Assembly (NCBI GenBank): GCA_035532215.1
Contig: DATKRK010000232.1
Coordinates: 1-10,041 of the forward strand
Origin: JAICIG01 sp035532215
GTDB taxonomy: Bacteria > Planctomycetota > Planctomycetia > Pirellulales > JAICIG01
Reading direction: 5' to 3'
Length of the DNA stretch: 10,041 bases
The notes under the pieces: model-generated
Database searches by the model: none
Seen by the model: only the letters and a program-made list of their open reading frames with translations
What the model was told of the DNA's origin: nothing
Translations under genes and position numbers: made by a program
In this document: one piece after another, positions 1-7,589 of the stretch
Numbering within the stretch: the stretch's first letter is position 1
How the letters are laid out: every line of letters begins with the position of its first letter

Positions 1-184
1 CGCCTCAGCCGTGTTTGGGAGCCCGTCTACTCGGCGTACCTCGCCTCGCGCGCAACCATCCCGATGCCGACTAAACGTGATCATGGTCGGATTCCTACTC
101 GAAAAGCCGCGTAAATGCGCGGAATGGCGCGATTGCACCCGTTCCATGCGAATTCGAATCCTCAGAGAAATCCGTGGTCGAATT

Positions 185-1477
185 TCACATGCTCTCCGCC
201 GCCAGCCAGCCGGTGCAGAAGGCGGCTTGGAAGTTGTAGCCGCCGATCGGGCCGTCGAGATCGAGCACTTCGCCGGCGAAATACAGATTCGGCGCCTTGA
301 GGCTCTGCATGGTGCGCGAATCGACCTCGTCGAGCGCCACGCCGCCGGCCGTGACTTCGGCCTTCTTGAAACCGCGCGTGCCGCTGACGGCAATCGGTTG
401 CCGCTTGATCGCCGCCACGAAGCGGGCTCGATCGGCCCGGCTCAGTTCGGCCAGCTTGCGTTCGGGCGGCAAGTCGAGCTGCGCAAGCAGGGCATCGGTC
501 AGGCGCCGCGGCAAGAGCGACGCCAGCAGCCCGCCGAGTTGCTTCTTCCCAGCCGCCGCCGCTTCCTGCTTGATGCGCTCCTCCAGTTCCGCTTCGCCGA
601 TCTGCGGCAGAAAATCGCACTGCAAGACCAAGCTGCGCGGCTGCCGATGCCCGCTGACGACCCGGCTGACGTCGAGCACCACCGGCCCGGAAAGCCCGAA
701 ATGCGTGAATAAGAACGAGCCGCGCCGCTCAGCCAGAAAGCCGCGCCCGCGCCGCTTTGCGCGGCCGGCGCCCTTGGCCGGGGAAGTCTCGGGCTGCTCT
801 TCGGGCTTCGTTTCGACGACGCGCACGAACACGTCGGGAATCGTCACGCCTTGCAACTCGCGGACCCAGGCGGCGTCGGTGGTGATCGGCGTCAGCGCCG
901 GCCGCGGCGGCACGATCGTGTGCCCGAATGCGGCGGCCCAGGCGTAGGCGTCGCCCGAAGTGCCGCTGCCGGGATACGATTGTCCGCCGGTCGTGATCAA
1001 CACCTTCTCGGCCGTGAGCGTGCGCTTGGAAGTCGTGAGCCGGAAGCCCTTTTCGCCGGCGCGCTCGAAGGCGACGAGCGGCTCTTCCAAGGCCAGCGTG
1101 CAGCCGCTGCGCCGCAAGCGGGCGAGCAACGCGTCGAGCACGTCGGCGGCTTTGTCGCTGGCCGGAAAGACTTTGCCGGTGTCGGGCTCGATCTTGGTGG
1201 CGACGCCTTCGCGCTCGAACAACTCCACCAGGTCTTGCGGCGACAGCGCGGCCAGGGCCGAGTGCAGAAACCTCCCTTGGTCGCCGAATTCCTGGACGAT
1301 GCCGCGGCGGTCGGCGGCGTGCGTCAGGTTGCAGCGCGTGCCGCCCGACATGAGGATTTTCACGCCCGGATGGCGGTTTTTTTCCAACAGCAGCGTGCGC
1401 CGCCCGCGCTCGGCCGCTCGTGCGGCGGCCAACAACCCGGCGGCGCCCGCGCCGACCACCACGACTTGCCAATCCAT
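185..1477 (-). CDS. HI0933/BaiN-type NAD(P)/FAD-dependent oxidoreductase
   Basis: This 430-residue protein is a cytoplasmic flavoprotein of the HI0933 (YhiN/BaiN-like) family. Its N-terminus is a Rossmann FAD-binding fold with GAGAAG at residues 9-14, followed by the family signature SGGTRCNLT at 44-52. Further family blocks are TTGGQSYPGSGTSGDAY at 162-178, THFGLSGPVVLDVSR near 258-272, TRGFKKAEVTAGGV near 367-380, and a C-terminal FAD-contacting block running from LYFAGEVLD to FQAAFCTGW near 398-424. The length is close to the family norm (about 400), with a low-complexity insert near 224-247 that is acidic first and then Arg/Lys/Gly-rich. The ATG at 1477 has AGGA about 8 bases upstream and puts the dinucleotide fold right at the N-terminus. 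It lies 24 bases after the glycosyltransferase gene on the same strand, so the two are probably co-transcribed. The family's substrates are mostly unknown; some members are linked to bile-acid dehydroxylation, which should not be assumed here. Confidence 0.9.
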   Translation of the reverse strand: MDWQVVVVGAGAAGLLAAARAAERGRRTLLLEKNRHPGVKILMSGGTRCNLTHAADRRGIVQEFGDQGRFLHSALAALSPQDLVELFEREGVATKIEPDTGKVFPASDKAADVLDALLARLRRSGCTLALEEPLVAFERAGEKGFRLTTSKRTLTAEKVLITTGGQSYPGSGTSGDAYAWAAAFGHTIVPPRPALTPITTDAAWVRELQGVTIPDVFVRVVETKPEEQPETSPAKGAGRAKRRGRGFLAERRGSFLFTHFGLSGPVVLDVSRVVSGHRQPRSLVLQCDFLPQIGEAELEERIKQEAAAAGKKQLGGLLASLLPRRLTDALLAQLDLPPERKLAELSRADRARFVAAIKRQPIAVSGTRGFKKAEVTAGGVALDEVDSRTMQSLKAPNLYFAGEVLDLDGPIGGYNFQAAFCTGWLAAESM

Positions 1478-1501
1478 GCGTTTTCCTGGCCCTGCCTTCG
1501 C

Positions 1502-2683
1502 CTATGCGCGGATCTGTCGAGGCGGCGCCTTGAGCCCGCGCCGGCTCGCGGCCAGCGCCAGGAATTCGGCCAGAATGCTATCCGCCACGCGATCGAAATC
1601 GTGATGCGTCTCGACATAGGCTCTTGCCGCGGCCGACAGTCGCCGCCGCAGTGGAGCATCTTCGAGCGCGCGGGCCAGCGCCGCGGCCAACTGGCGATCG
1701 TCGTCGCTTTCGAACAGCAGGCCGTTCACGCCGTCTTCGACCACGTCGGCGCAGCCCGGCACGCGGCTGGCGACCGGACACAGCCCGCTGGCCATCGCTT
1801 CCAGAAGCGCGTTCGGGCAGCCTTCGCCAAACGAGGGCAGCACGAACACGCTGCCTTGGCGGTGCAAGGGCGGCACGTCGTTGACGTTGCCCAAGAAATG
1901 CACTTCGCGCAGTTCGTGACGTTCGACGAATGCTTGCATCTCCGCTTTCAGCGGGCCGTCGCCGGCCAGCAGCAAGCGGTATTTTCCTTCGCCGTTAAGC
2001 TGCTGCCAGGCGCGCAGCAGCACGTGCGGGTTTTTGGCCGTGACCAGCCGAGCGACCCACACGACGGTCCGCGCCCGCTCGGAAGATTCCTCGCCGCCCG
2101 GCCGATAACGCTCCAGGTCGACGCCGTAGCCTATTCGCCGCACGGCATCGTCCGGGCAGCCCAGGCCCTTGAGTTCCTCGGCCGCTTGCGAGGAAATGGC
2201 GACGAACAGATTGTTCTTCGAAACCAGCCGGCGCAGCAGCCAGCTTCCGCGGGCCTCGACGATCTGGCGAATGTCGCCGACCGGCCCCGTCGAAGCGGGC
2301 GCCACGATCGACGGCTTGCCGAGCAGCGGACAAATCAAACCCGTCGCCACGGCCTCCCACGGCGCCTGGCCGTCGATCACGACGTCGAAACGACCGGCAT
2401 TTAGAACCAACTGGGCGGCCAGGCTGGCGATGTACGACAAACCGAACAACGGCCCCAACGGCACGCTGCGAATGACGCGGCGAATTTCCACCCCTTCGAT
2501 GACTTCGCGCCGCGGCAAATCGGGCATGCGGCGCGTGAAGACCACCGGCTCATGCCCCGAATGGGCCCAACGCTGGGCGAGTTGAAACATCTGCCGCTCG
2601 GCGCCGCCCACGGCTGGGTGGAAATGGGCGAGGCAAATCGCGATTCGCAACGGGTACTCGGCCGGGCCCTGGTTGGAAGCCAT
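1502..2683 (-). CDS. glycosyltransferase family 4-like protein (GT-B fold)
   Basis: This 393-residue protein has the two-domain GT-B layout of retaining glycosyltransferases that move a sugar from an activated donor to a lipid-linked or polysaccharide acceptor at the cytoplasmic face of the membrane. The N-terminal acceptor domain opens with RIAICLAHFHPAVGGAERQ (13-31), a glycine-rich loop typical of GT4 enzymes. The C-terminal donor domain contains VVWVARLVTAKNPHVLL (207-223), LLLAGDGPL (237-245) and the EX7E motif FGEGCPNALLEAMASG, with E287 and E295 as the expected catalytic and donor-binding acidic residues. The full length suggests an intact gene. The start at 2683 is the longest available and has no strong Shine-Dalgarno sequence. 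It is the first gene of a probable pair with the flavoprotein. Donor and acceptor cannot be told from sequence; cell-surface glycan synthesis is the usual role. Confidence 0.9.
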   Translation of the reverse strand: MASNQGPAEYPLRIAICLAHFHPAVGGAERQMFQLAQRWAHSGHEPVVFTRRMPDLPRREVIEGVEIRRVIRSVPLGPLFGLSYIASLAAQLVLNAGRFDVVIDGQAPWEAVATGLICPLLGKPSIVAPASTGPVGDIRQIVEARGSWLLRRLVSKNNLFVAISSQAAEELKGLGCPDDAVRRIGYGVDLERYRPGGEESSERARTVVWVARLVTAKNPHVLLRAWQQLNGEGKYRLLLAGDGPLKAEMQAFVERHELREVHFLGNVNDVPPLHRQGSVFVLPSFGEGCPNALLEAMASGLCPVASRVPGCADVVEDGVNGLLFESDDDRQLAAALARALEDAPLRRRLSAAARAYVETHHDFDRVADSILAEFLALAASRRGLKAPPRQIRA

Positions 2684-2918
2684 CCGTCTTTGTATTCCCG
2701 GCGCGGCGCTGAGCGTGCTTCCGCTGTCGAATGTCCAAGGTTCGCCCGCTTGGCATACGTCAAAAATTCTCTTTTATTTTATAGCACGCCAGACAGGCCG
2801 CAAGCTGGCTGTCGATGGGCACGATTCAAACGAGGCGCGGGCGACACGATGCGTTTTGGCGTCCGACCGGCGACAAATGGCCAGGCGACCGGCGGCAATC
2901 ACTGCGGCAAAGTCAACA
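2684..2918. other. intergenic region between oxidase and glycosyltransferase genes
   Basis: No gene is visible here. It holds an AT-rich patch (listed separately as a possible promoter) and a small imperfect stem: GACAG at 2792-2796 pairs with CTGTC at 2809-2813, with CC/GG extending it past one bulged base. The stem could end oxidase transcripts on the minus strand, but it lacks a T-run, so I do not call it a terminator. Two direct copies of CGACCGGCG lie near 2863-2900 and look like chance GC-rich similarity. Confidence 0.5.
2761..2785 (-). promoter_or_regulatory. AT-rich patch, possible promoter of the glycosyltransferase gene
   Basis: In an otherwise GC-rich stretch, the minus strand reads GCTATAAAATAAAAGAG and then a short T-run. 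TATAAA (2783-2778) could be a -10 element about 95 bases before the glycosyltransferase start. No good -35 hexamer stands at the right distance; TTGCGG lies about 14 bases upstream, which is too close. The call is based on base composition and position only. Confidence 0.3.
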
Positions 2919-5900
2919 TCAGGACTTCAACTTCTCGTAATACTCGTCGCCGCCGGTCAGGCCGGCGATCACGTCCTCATTGCTCTTGCCGGCGGCGAAT
3001 TGACCGAGCCAGAATGCCAGCCCTTCGGGATCGACGGCGCGATCGAGGTCATGGAAGTAGTCGTCGTCGATAAGCTGGGAGTCTCTTTCCTGGCTTTCGG
3101 CAATCTGCTCGGCGATCTGCCAGCGAGATCGTCCCTGGGCCAACTGGCTGCTCCAATACGCTTCGCCATCGGCATCGGGCCTCCGACCCAAGAGGAGGTT
3201 GTAAACGGCGTCGATCCAAGCGGCATTCGTGCCGCCCGCCTTCTTGAAGAACTCGGCGGAGGCGACGAGACCCGACTCGAGCTGCTGGTCCGTCAGCCCC
3301 GCGTCCATCTGCTTCGCCCAGTAATTGACGCCCTCGTCGTCCGCGGTGCGATTCAGGAGCTTGAGATAGTCGGGCTTGATGACCCACGCGACATAGTATT
3401 CGTCGCTGTGGACGATCGCTTGGGCGACGCCGCCGATCGCCATGCCGGCGTCGAGTTTCTCGATCCAGAAGGCCAGGCCATCCGGATCGACGGCGCGGCC
3501 GAGCACGTCGTAATAGACCGCCGCGATGTACGCGGCGCGGGCCCCGTCGCCGTTGTCTTGCTCGCTGGCGCCAAAGTTCACGCCGCCGACGGAAAGCGGC
3601 GAAAAGGCCAGAAACTCGCCGTCGGGCGTTAGGGTATTCGTTTGGTAAAGGAGGACGGTCGGGGTATGGGACGGTCCTGGGGCCACGAGCAGATCGTCGC
3701 CGAGGCCGTTTTCGTCGAACCGCTCTGCAACATGGACGCCGGTCAGGAAGCCGGACACGGTAATCTGCTTCCACAAGGTCAGATCCACCATGTCGTTCAT
3801 GTTTTCGGTCTTCATTTGATCCATCGTCATCAGGTTGCTGAAGACCGCGACCTCTGGAAGTCCCGGACCGGCGCCAACGATGACATCGGGGAAGGCGAAG
3901 CCCTTGATCCAACCGGTAGACACGAAGACGCCGCCGCGAAAAGCCTGGTCGAAGGCCAGGAAATCGTCCATCACGTGCTGGTCCGAGGCGCGAAACACCT
4001 TCACTTCCGGCGCGCCTCCGGGCCCGCGGCCGGCGATGATCTGGATGCGGCCGTTACCGGTCACGTCATCGGCGGCAACCGTGACGCCGCCGTGGAAACT
4101 CGGCTCGAAGGCCAGGAAATCGAGCAGTTTCGAGCCGTCCGCGCCGCTGAACGCGCGGATCCGCGGCTCGCCATTGGGCGCCGCCCCTTCGCCGGTGAGG
4201 ATGTCTTGAGTTCCGTCGGCATCGATGTCGCCGGCGGCGACATTCACCCCGCCGCGGAAAGAGCTGTCGTAGGCCAGGAAACCCTGCCCCAGAATTCCGG
4301 GCAGCGGGTTGCCATTTTCATCGAACACGCGCACCAGCGGCGGTCCCCCGGCGCCGGCGCCGACGATGATCTGCTGGCGGTTGTCGCCGTAAAGGTTGGC
4401 GACGGCCACGTTGACGCCGCCGTGAACCAATGCCGGATCGAACGCCAGGAAGCTGGTCTTCAATTGGCCGGTCGAGGAATCGTAGACGTTGACCACCGGA
4501 GGCTCGCCCGCTGCCGCCCCGGTGGCATAGATGGGATCGTTGGGCACGACATTGATGCTGGCCATCATGCCATTGTCCGAATGATCGGCGATGTGACAGT
4601 GGTAGACGTATTTGCCCGTGAAGTCGTTGAATGCGATGCGAATCACCACCTGGCCGGGTTCGCCCGTCACGGGGTTGGCGGCGGGGAGATCGAGGGTGTC
4701 GGCCAGGCTGCCGCCGATGACCGTCTCCCCTTGGGGATCCTGGTCGCTGGGCGCATTCGGGAAGGAAAAGTCGGGGATGAAAACCGGCGTGCCGTCCGCC
4801 GGAATGGCCGTGCCGTTGACCGACATCACCTGAAAGTTGTTGATGTGGATGTGGAACGCGTGAATGTAGGGGGTCGCGTTGAGAATCGTCCATTGTTCCA
4901 CCGTGCCCAACTGGGCCTGGTAGACCAGGTTGTCCGGAAACTGTTGGCCGTTGATCAGGTCCGTCGTGTCGGTCTGGTCGAAGGTCACCGTCCGGTTCTG
5001 GGCGATCGGCGCGCCAGTCAGGTCTTGGAACAGATTATTGGGCGGCGAGAGATGGTCGGGGATTTGGAACGGGGTTACCGGCGTTCCTTGGATTTGCAGC
5101 GTGGTCAGCGTGGCGGTCGGCCAGTCGCCTTGGCCGTCGAAAAACTTCTCGTTCTGGAAGTAATAGGTCGTGACGCCCGCCTCGCTGGGCTCGACGATGA
5201 ACGAATAGCGTTTGCCGGGCGACATGTCGAGATCCTGCACGGGTTCGGGACGAGTCAGCGGCTGGCCGTCCTGAGCCACGACGTAGAGCGTCTGTTTGAC
5301 GCCGCTGGGGTCGACCAGGGCCAGATCGTAGAATTGGTCGTTGCCGATGTCGGCAACGCTCCAAACTTGGGCTTCGCCCGGCGCCATCGTCATGGTCGGG
5401 TTGACCAGGCCATTGACGGTGACCACGCCCTGAGCCGGGTCTTCGTCCGACTGGCTGGGAATGAGATGGGTGGCCGGATCGACCTGGAAAGCCTTCAGGG
5501 CCAGCACGTGCTGCGTCAGCCCGTTCAACTCCGGTGCGCCGCCATCGGGCCGGCCGACGATCACCAAACCAGTCAGGCCGTCCCAGATCTGCGGGCTGAC
5601 CAAACCGTGAACGTGCGGATGATACCAGTACAGCCCTTCCGGTTCGTCTGCCGGAATGTCGTAGTGGTATTGGTTGTCTTGTCCTTGGTCGACGTGCAGG
5701 AAGACGTTGTCGGAATTGCCTTCGGGCGAGACGTGGAGACCGTGCAGGTGAAGGTCGGTCTGGCCGAACTCGCCGTAGGCGTCATGTTGGGCCAGCGGGC
5801 CATCCGTCAGGTTGTTGACCAGCTCGACGTTGACCTGATCGCCTGGGTTGAACTGAAGCGTCGGCCCCGGAAACAGTCCGTTATAGGTATCGGCGTTGAG

Positions 5901-6092
5901 CGCGGTCTGGCCATCGACGGTAATGGCCCCCGACTGGGCGACCAGCGTGGCGTCGAGGATTCCGTTCTGGCTCTGGATTACGGGCGGATCGACGAAAGGC
6001 TCGCCAGACAAGACTAAACGATGTTCCAGCGATTCGACGCGAGGCTGGAAGGTCCGTCGGCGGGGGGCGGTTCGGGGGCGTTGCGGAGGCAT
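2919..6092 (-). CDS. secreted three-domain multicopper oxidase fused to FG-GAP-like propeller and four DUF4214 repeats
   Basis: Residues 1-30 are a basic segment ending in FQPRVESLEHRLVLSG, a planctomycete-type N-terminal export motif. Residues about 45-515 form a laccase-like multicopper oxidase with all four copper motifs intact: HLHG (H115, H117), YHPHVHG (H158, H160), HAFHIH (H411, H414, H416) and HCHIADHSDNGM (H498, C499, H500, H504). M509, ten residues after C499, is the expected axial ligand of the type 1 copper. Such enzymes oxidise phenols or metal ions and reduce oxygen to water. Residues about 524-843 carry five to six blades of the type FLAF-x-GGVNVA-GD-IIVGAG-P-VRVF, and 852-1057 carry four DUF4214 repeats. 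The ATG at 6092 has GGAG 11 bases upstream; the frame stays open further upstream but overlaps the divergent ATPase gene and lacks protein-like features. Copper oxidase chemistry is firm; the substrate is unknown. Cell-surface or extracellular location is inferred. Confidence 0.9.
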   Translation of the reverse strand: MPPQRPRTAPRRRTFQPRVESLEHRLVLSGEPFVDPPVIQSQNGILDATLVAQSGAITVDGQTALNADTYNGLFPGPTLQFNPGDQVNVELVNNLTDGPLAQHDAYGEFGQTDLHLHGLHVSPEGNSDNVFLHVDQGQDNQYHYDIPADEPEGLYWYHPHVHGLVSPQIWDGLTGLVIVGRPDGGAPELNGLTQHVLALKAFQVDPATHLIPSQSDEDPAQGVVTVNGLVNPTMTMAPGEAQVWSVADIGNDQFYDLALVDPSGVKQTLYVVAQDGQPLTRPEPVQDLDMSPGKRYSFIVEPSEAGVTTYYFQNEKFFDGQGDWPTATLTTLQIQGTPVTPFQIPDHLSPPNNLFQDLTGAPIAQNRTVTFDQTDTTDLINGQQFPDNLVYQAQLGTVEQWTILNATPYIHAFHIHINNFQVMSVNGTAIPADGTPVFIPDFSFPNAPSDQDPQGETVIGGSLADTLDLPAANPVTGEPGQVVIRIAFNDFTGKYVYHCHIADHSDNGMMASINVVPNDPIYATGAAAGEPPVVNVYDSSTGQLKTSFLAFDPALVHGGVNVAVANLYGDNRQQIIVGAGAGGPPLVRVFDENGNPLPGILGQGFLAYDSSFRGGVNVAAGDIDADGTQDILTGEGAAPNGEPRIRAFSGADGSKLLDFLAFEPSFHGGVTVAADDVTGNGRIQIIAGRGPGGAPEVKVFRASDQHVMDDFLAFDQAFRGGVFVSTGWIKGFAFPDVIVGAGPGLPEVAVFSNLMTMDQMKTENMNDMVDLTLWKQITVSGFLTGVHVAERFDENGLGDDLLVAPGPSHTPTVLLYQTNTLTPDGEFLAFSPLSVGGVNFGASEQDNGDGARAAYIAAVYYDVLGRAVDPDGLAFWIEKLDAGMAIGGVAQAIVHSDEYYVAWVIKPDYLKLLNRTADDEGVNYWAKQMDAGLTDQQLESGLVASAEFFKKAGGTNAAWIDAVYNLLLGRRPDADGEAYWSSQLAQGRSRWQIAEQIAESQERDSQLIDDDYFHDLDRAVDPEGLAFWLGQFAAGKSNEDVIAGLTGGDEYYEKLKS

Positions 6093-6249
6093 GGTCGGGA
6101 AATCTCCAGCTAAGGGCGATACAGCGCAGGCGCAAGCTTCATGCGTTGAAAGCTCGCGAATCCACGCGCGTATCGAGGGCCACGGTTGGGGGGGCGAGCG
6201 TGGCTGGCGGAAAGGCCAAGAGGGCCGGCTGGCGGGCTCGGTGAAACTT

Positions 6250-6278
6250 ACACTATTGATACTGAGTTTCAATATCAA
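6250..6278 (-). promoter_or_regulatory. possible promoter of the multicopper oxidase gene, overlapping the palindrome
   Basis: On the minus strand TTGATA (6278-6273) is followed after exactly 17 bases by TAGTGT (6255-6250). The -35 matches the sigma70 consensus well; the -10 keeps only the TA...T positions, so it is weak. The Fur-type palindrome lies almost entirely between and over these hexamers, the usual position of a repressor site. Transcription would start about 150 bases before the oxidase ATG. Confidence 0.35.
6257..6277. promoter_or_regulatory. Fur-type operator candidate (21-bp palindrome)
   Basis: The 21 bases follow TGA-N3-TGA-N3-TCA-N3-TCA with perfect symmetry of the four triplets about position 6267; eight of the ten base pairs around the centre are self-complementary. 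This spacing is that of two overlapping 7-1-7 Fur boxes. The outer arms extend to TATTGATA (6254-6261) and TATCAATA (6273-6280). A further TGAAACT at 6242-6248 is the inverse of AGTTTCA at 6265-6271, centred about 10.5 bases, one helical turn, away. Family identity of the regulator is inferred; another Fur-family member or an unrelated dimeric repressor is possible. Confidence 0.5.
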
Positions 6279-6355
6279 TACCAAGATTAACCGGATTCGG
6301 TCGCCTTTGCAAGTGGCATGGAAAGAAGTTCCTTCGACAGCCCAATTTCTCTCGC

Positions 6356-6383
6356 TTGACTTCCCTCGACGCAGGGACAGAAT
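6356..6383 (+). promoter_or_regulatory. sigma70-like promoter candidate for the Tad cluster
   Basis: TTGACT (6356-6361) matches five of six -35 consensus bases and is followed after 16 bases by CAGAAT (6378-6383), which matches four of six -10 bases. The transcript would begin about 50 bases before the ATPase ATG. A short inverted repeat TCCCT/AGGGA (6362-6366, 6373-6377) falls in the spacer. No experimental support is visible, and planctomycete promoters are poorly described. Confidence 0.35.
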
Positions 6384-6443
6384 GAAACTCGCGGTCCCTT
6401 GAAATCCGGTCATTGCTGGCCGCCAGCCGGCCCCCGAGGCGTC

Positions 6444-7553
6444 ATGTCGCGTCAGGCGATTTTCGAAGCCAGCGTCAGCTACTTTCTGGCCCCGATCGCT
6501 CCGTTTCTGGAGGACGAGTCGGTGACGGAGATCATGGTCAACGGACCGGACCAGATTTACATCGAGCGCCGCGGGCGGCTGGAAGCGACCACGGCGAGTT
6601 TCCCCAGCGACGACGCGCTGCTCTCGGCCGTCCACAACGTGGCCCAATGGGTCGGCCGCGAAATCAACGAAGAGCGGCCCGTGCTCGACGCCCGGCTGCC
6701 CAATGGCTCGCGCGTCCACGCGGTGATTCCCACCGCCTCGCGCGGCATCTATCTGACCATCCGCAAGTTCTCGCGCGAGACGCTCACGCTCGACGACCTG
6801 GTCGGCTTCGGCAGCCTCTCGCCCGCCGGCAAGGAGTTTTTGGAACTCTGCGTGCGGATGAAGAAGAACATTCTCATTTCGGGCGGCACCGGCACGGGCA
6901 AGACCTCGCTGTTGAACGCACTGTCGACGGCCATCCCCGACGAAGAGCGGATCGTGGTCATCGAAGACACCTCCGAACTGCGGCTGATTCAGCGGCACTG
7001 CTTGTATCTCGAAGCCCGGCCGCCCAACGCCTTCGACCGCGGCGGTCTGACCGTGCGGCAGTTGTTCGTGGCCTCGCTCCGGATGCGGCCCGACCGGATC
7101 GTGGTCGGCGAAGTGCGCTCGGGCGAGGCGCTCGACCTGGTGCAATCGATGCTCAGCGGCCATGCCGGCAGCCTGTCGACGATCCACGCCAACACCCCCC
7201 GCGACGCCTTGATCCGGCTGGAGACGCTGTCGCTGATGTCCGACGTCGAGATTCCGGTCTACGTCGCCCGGGCGCAGGCCGGTTCGGCGATCCATCTGAT
7301 CGTGCAGTTGGCGCGATTCGCCGAAGACGGCTCGCGCAAAATCACGCGGATCGCCGAAGTTCGCGGGCTGGACAGCGGGAACAATTTCCAAATCGCCGAG
7401 TTGTTCGCCCACAAGATCGTCGGCCGCACGCCCCAAGGCGCCGTCAAGGCGGAACTGGCGCCGACCGGCCAGATGCCGAGCTTCCGCGAGGAACTGGCCC
7501 AATACGGATTGGAGCGCGAAGCCAAGCTGACTCAAAGCTTGTGGGCGACTTAA
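6444..7553 (+). CDS. tadA: CpaF/TadA-type secretion ATPase (type II/IV secretion ATPase)
   Basis: This 369-residue protein is the hexameric cytoplasmic ATPase that drives Tad/Flp pilus assembly or related secretion. The N-terminal part shows the CpaF hallmark SVTEIMVNGPDQIYIERRGRLE (starting at 26). The Walker A motif GGTGTGKTS is at 147-155 with K153, the Asp box VVIEDTSEL at 161-169, the Walker B region RIVVGEVR at 218-225 with E223, and the His box ending STIHAN at 245-250. All catalytic boxes are intact. It is shorter than typical CpaF (about 430-480), lacking most of the N-terminal extension. I prefer ATG 6444 with GAGG 4 bases upstream; a TTG at 6399 would add 15 residues that look unlike the family. 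It is the first gene of the plus-strand cluster and lies divergent to the oxidase gene. Confidence 0.93.
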   Translation: MSRQAIFEASVSYFLAPIAPFLEDESVTEIMVNGPDQIYIERRGRLEATTASFPSDDALLSAVHNVAQWVGREINEERPVLDARLPNGSRVHAVIPTASRGIYLTIRKFSRETLTLDDLVGFGSLSPAGKEFLELCVRMKKNILISGGTGTGKTSLLNALSTAIPDEERIVVIEDTSELRLIQRHCLYLEARPPNAFDRGGLTVRQLFVASLRMRPDRIVVGEVRSGEALDLVQSMLSGHAGSLSTIHANTPRDALIRLETLSLMSDVEIPVYVARAQAGSAIHLIVQLARFAEDGSRKITRIAEVRGLDSGNNFQIAELFAHKIVGRTPQGAVKAELAPTGQMPSFREELAQYGLEREAKLTQSLWAT

Positions 7554-7589
7554 CTTGCACAATCTCGTGCGGCGCTTTAGAGTGGGCCT

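Larger units (their letters stand above)
6093..6443. other. divergent intergenic region between multicopper oxidase and Tad ATPase genes
   Basis: This 351-base stretch carries no convincing coding sequence. It is more AT-rich in its middle (6241-6300) than its surroundings, where a Fur-type palindrome sits, and it has a plausible sigma70-like promoter for the plus-strand cluster near 6356-6383. A G-run at about 6187-6193 is the only other noticeable element. Both flanking genes must be transcribed outward from here. Confidence 0.75.

Noticed and set aside
100..160. Small inverted repeat CCGCG/CGCGG near 108-123 as terminator of the flavoprotein gene
   Set aside because: The stem is only 5 bp with no T-run on the minus strand; it is expected by chance in GC-rich DNA.
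851..2404. 517-codon open frame on the plus strand opposite the flavoprotein and glycosyltransferase
   Set aside because: It overlaps two strongly supported minus-strand genes and shows no family motif; it is a mirror frame of GC-rich coding DNA.
3642..6017. 791-codon open frame on the plus strand, antisense to the multicopper oxidase
   Set aside because: The translation has no recognisable domains and a composition rich in Arg, Val, His and Asp, typical of the complementary frame of a GC-rich gene. The minus-strand frame has clear copper motifs and repeats.
6399..6443. TTG start of the ATPase at 6399
   Set aside because: The 15 extra residues do not resemble the family, and the ATG at 6444 has GAGG close upstream.
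6093..7562. 490-codon N-terminal extension of the oxidase frame on the minus strand
   Set aside because: It runs antisense to the well-supported ATPase gene, has no domain, and the planctomycete-type N-terminus begins at the ATG at 6092 with a plausible ribosome site.
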